From: Actinomycetes bacterium
GTDB taxonomy: Bacteria > Actinomycetota > Coriobacteriia > Coriobacteriales > Eggerthellaceae
NCBI GenBank assembly: GCA_023403475.1
Contig: JAEYEL010000139.1
Span: forward strand, 1 to 16,321
Length of the DNA stretch: 16,321 nt
Reading direction: 5' to 3'
Shown: one piece after another, positions 15,728-16,321 of the stretch
Layout: each line of letters opens with the position of its first letter
Position numbering within the stretch: position 1 is the first letter of the stretch
Made by a program: the position numbers and the translations under genes
The notes under the pieces: generated by a model
Told to the model about the DNA's origin: nothing
The model's database searches: none
Seen by the model: only the letters and a program-made list of their open reading frames with translations

Positions 15728-15782
15728 GGTATATACTCCTTAAGAAAGTATCGCCTTGGTTTCCGACCAAGGCTAAGACAGC
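15728..15782 (-). ncRNA. Candidate autoregulatory L31 leader (5' UTR hairpin)
   Basis: The roughly 55-base leader between the predicted start site and rpmE contains a perfect hairpin (arms 15753-15760 and 15766-15773, 5-base loop) a few bases before AAGGAG (15736-15741). No U-tract follows it, so it is not a simple terminator. Ribosomal-protein leaders of this kind, including ones for L31 in Coriobacteria, are described in the literature; I have not compared this one with a covariance model. Confidence 0.5.
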
Positions 15783-15788
15783 CTTTGC

Positions 15789-15816
15789 ATGTTACCACAA
15801 ACCCTTCCGAAAACAA
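15789..15816 (-). promoter_or_regulatory. rpmE promoter
   Basis: On the minus strand TTGTTT (15811-15816) and TAACAT (15789-15794) are separated by 16 bases, and TGG directly before TAACAT forms an extended -10. This places transcription start near 15782. Confidence 0.55.
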
Positions 15817-16070
15817 GTGGGAAATCCCATTGATCGACGGGAATGGCTTGAACAACATAGAAACTACGGAGCCGAAAATACCAAGCAATACGCCCCGAAG
15901 ATTCCCCTTGAAGGTGAACGCTTTCTCATTGCCATGCCGGCGGAGGCCGCCCGCGAAGAGCGCGTTTGTGACCTTGAGGGCTGGTTTCAACGCGCGATGC
16001 CGGCCGCCAAGGGAAGCGCCACCACATACGGCACCGCCACAATCCCGCACGATCCAACGCGGTTAGACAA
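15817..16070. other. Intergenic gap between rhaD-like gene and rpmE promoter
   Basis: No gene is clear here. A plus-strand frame (phase of base 15841) stays open from 15637 to the window end and reads as a plausible polar peptide around REWLEQHRNYGAENT and GERFLIAMPAEAAREE, but it has no ribosome site and continues antisense through the aldolase gene. A minus-strand frame at 15724-16050 crosses the rpmE promoter and leader and looks spurious. No clear terminator for the aldolase gene is seen. Confidence 0.4.
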
Positions 16071-16321
16071 TCAGGCAAGCAGTTCTTCGTTCAAGTCAAG
16101 GTCGTACGCCTTTGCGATTTCCCGAAGGTTCGCATCTGAAAGGAGGCGCTGCAGTTGCCCCCCTTCCGCCATTGGGCAGGCGCGCGCATATACCTCGGAT
16201 GCCTTCTCTATAGCATGCATAAGGCCGAACGCGGTATCGAAGTTCGCCCCACTGCAGAACACGCCGTGTTGCGCCCACAGCACGGCGTTGAAGCCTGCCG
16301 CCATAAGCTCGCTTGTGGCGC
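16071..16321 (-). CDS. rhaD: Class II aldolase, rhamnulose-1-phosphate aldolase-like (C-terminal fragment, 5' end beyond window)
   Basis: Only about 82 C-terminal residues are present; the frame is open to the right edge, so the start lies outside. The segment LWAQHGVFCSGANFDTAFGL followed by MHAIEKASEVY closely parallels the C-terminal region of RhaD (H-G-V-F-G-S-G ... T-F-G-L ... E-K-S-A-E-V), including the zinc-ligand-type histidine in QHGVF. RhaD cleaves L-rhamnulose 1-phosphate to dihydroxyacetone phosphate and lactaldehyde. L-fuculose-phosphate aldolase and other class II aldolases share the fold, so the substrate is not settled. It ends in NEELLA and is on the same strand as rpmE. Confidence 0.75.
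   Translation of the reverse strand, partial: ATSELMAAGFNAVLWAQHGVFCSGANFDTAFGLMHAIEKASEVYARACPMAEGGQLQRLLSDANLREIAKAYDLDLNEELLA

Noticed and set aside
15724..16050. Minus-strand 108-codon frame upstream of rpmE
   Set aside because: It runs through the predicted promoter, leader hairpin and start of rpmE and has no recognisable features.
1..16321. CRISPR array, tRNA, rRNA or insertion sequence
   Set aside because: No regularly spaced direct repeats, cloverleaf, rRNA segments or transposase motifs were seen.

Overview
The window looks like an origin-proximal stretch of chromosome from a fairly high-GC, monoderm, gut-type actinobacterium, most likely class Coriobacteriia and probably Eggerthellaceae. 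This is inferred from GC-rich codon use, very large cell-wall proteins with GLUG, BspA-type and InlB-type modules, an LAKTG sorting signal, Tat-lipoprotein binding proteins, and a bL31 with a long Ala/Glu tail. Species cannot be fixed without a database search. Two perfect parS sites near the left end are the main reason for placing it close to oriC.

Layout, left to right. (1) 1-740, minus strand: 5' part of a P-loop NTPase of the THEP1/NTPase_1 type. Its interdomain linker carries both parS sites. (2) 1059-2084, plus strand: a DUF4213/DUF364 'heavy-metal chelation' protein, divergent from the NTPase and overlapping the next gene tail-to-tail by 34 bp. (3) 2051-7164, minus strand: an iron/heme/corrinoid-type uptake cluster read right to left. 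Its order is small lipoprotein, Tat-exported lipoprotein substrate-binding protein, ExbB/TolQ/MotA-like proton channel, ExbD-like DUF2149 protein, FecCD permease, ATPase. The last five genes are tightly spaced or overlapping. (4) 7346-14967, minus strand: two secreted surface proteins. The downstream one is a 1,857-residue GLUG/LRR/InlB/Ig protein with an LAKTG-type sorting signal. The upstream one is a Big2-containing membrane-anchored protein interrupted by an in-frame TGA exactly where a Big2 tryptophan belongs. (5) about 15022-15177: AT-rich, promoter-like DNA. (6) 15178-15214: a strong hairpin terminator. (7) 15236-15816: rpmE (bL31), with an extended tail, a hairpin leader and a promoter. 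(8) 16071-16321: the C-terminal end of a RhaD-like aldolase.

How the genes may work together. The binding protein, FecCD permease and ATPase form a complete importer for iron, heme, cobalamin or another metal chelate. An ExbB/ExbD-like pair sits inside the same operon although no outer membrane is expected, so the proton channel may energise something other than a TonB-dependent receptor. The two large surface proteins upstream on the same strand could be ligand-capture or adhesion partners. The DUF364 gene beside the importer fits a metal theme. All of these functional links are inferred from gene order and family recognition; no search was run.
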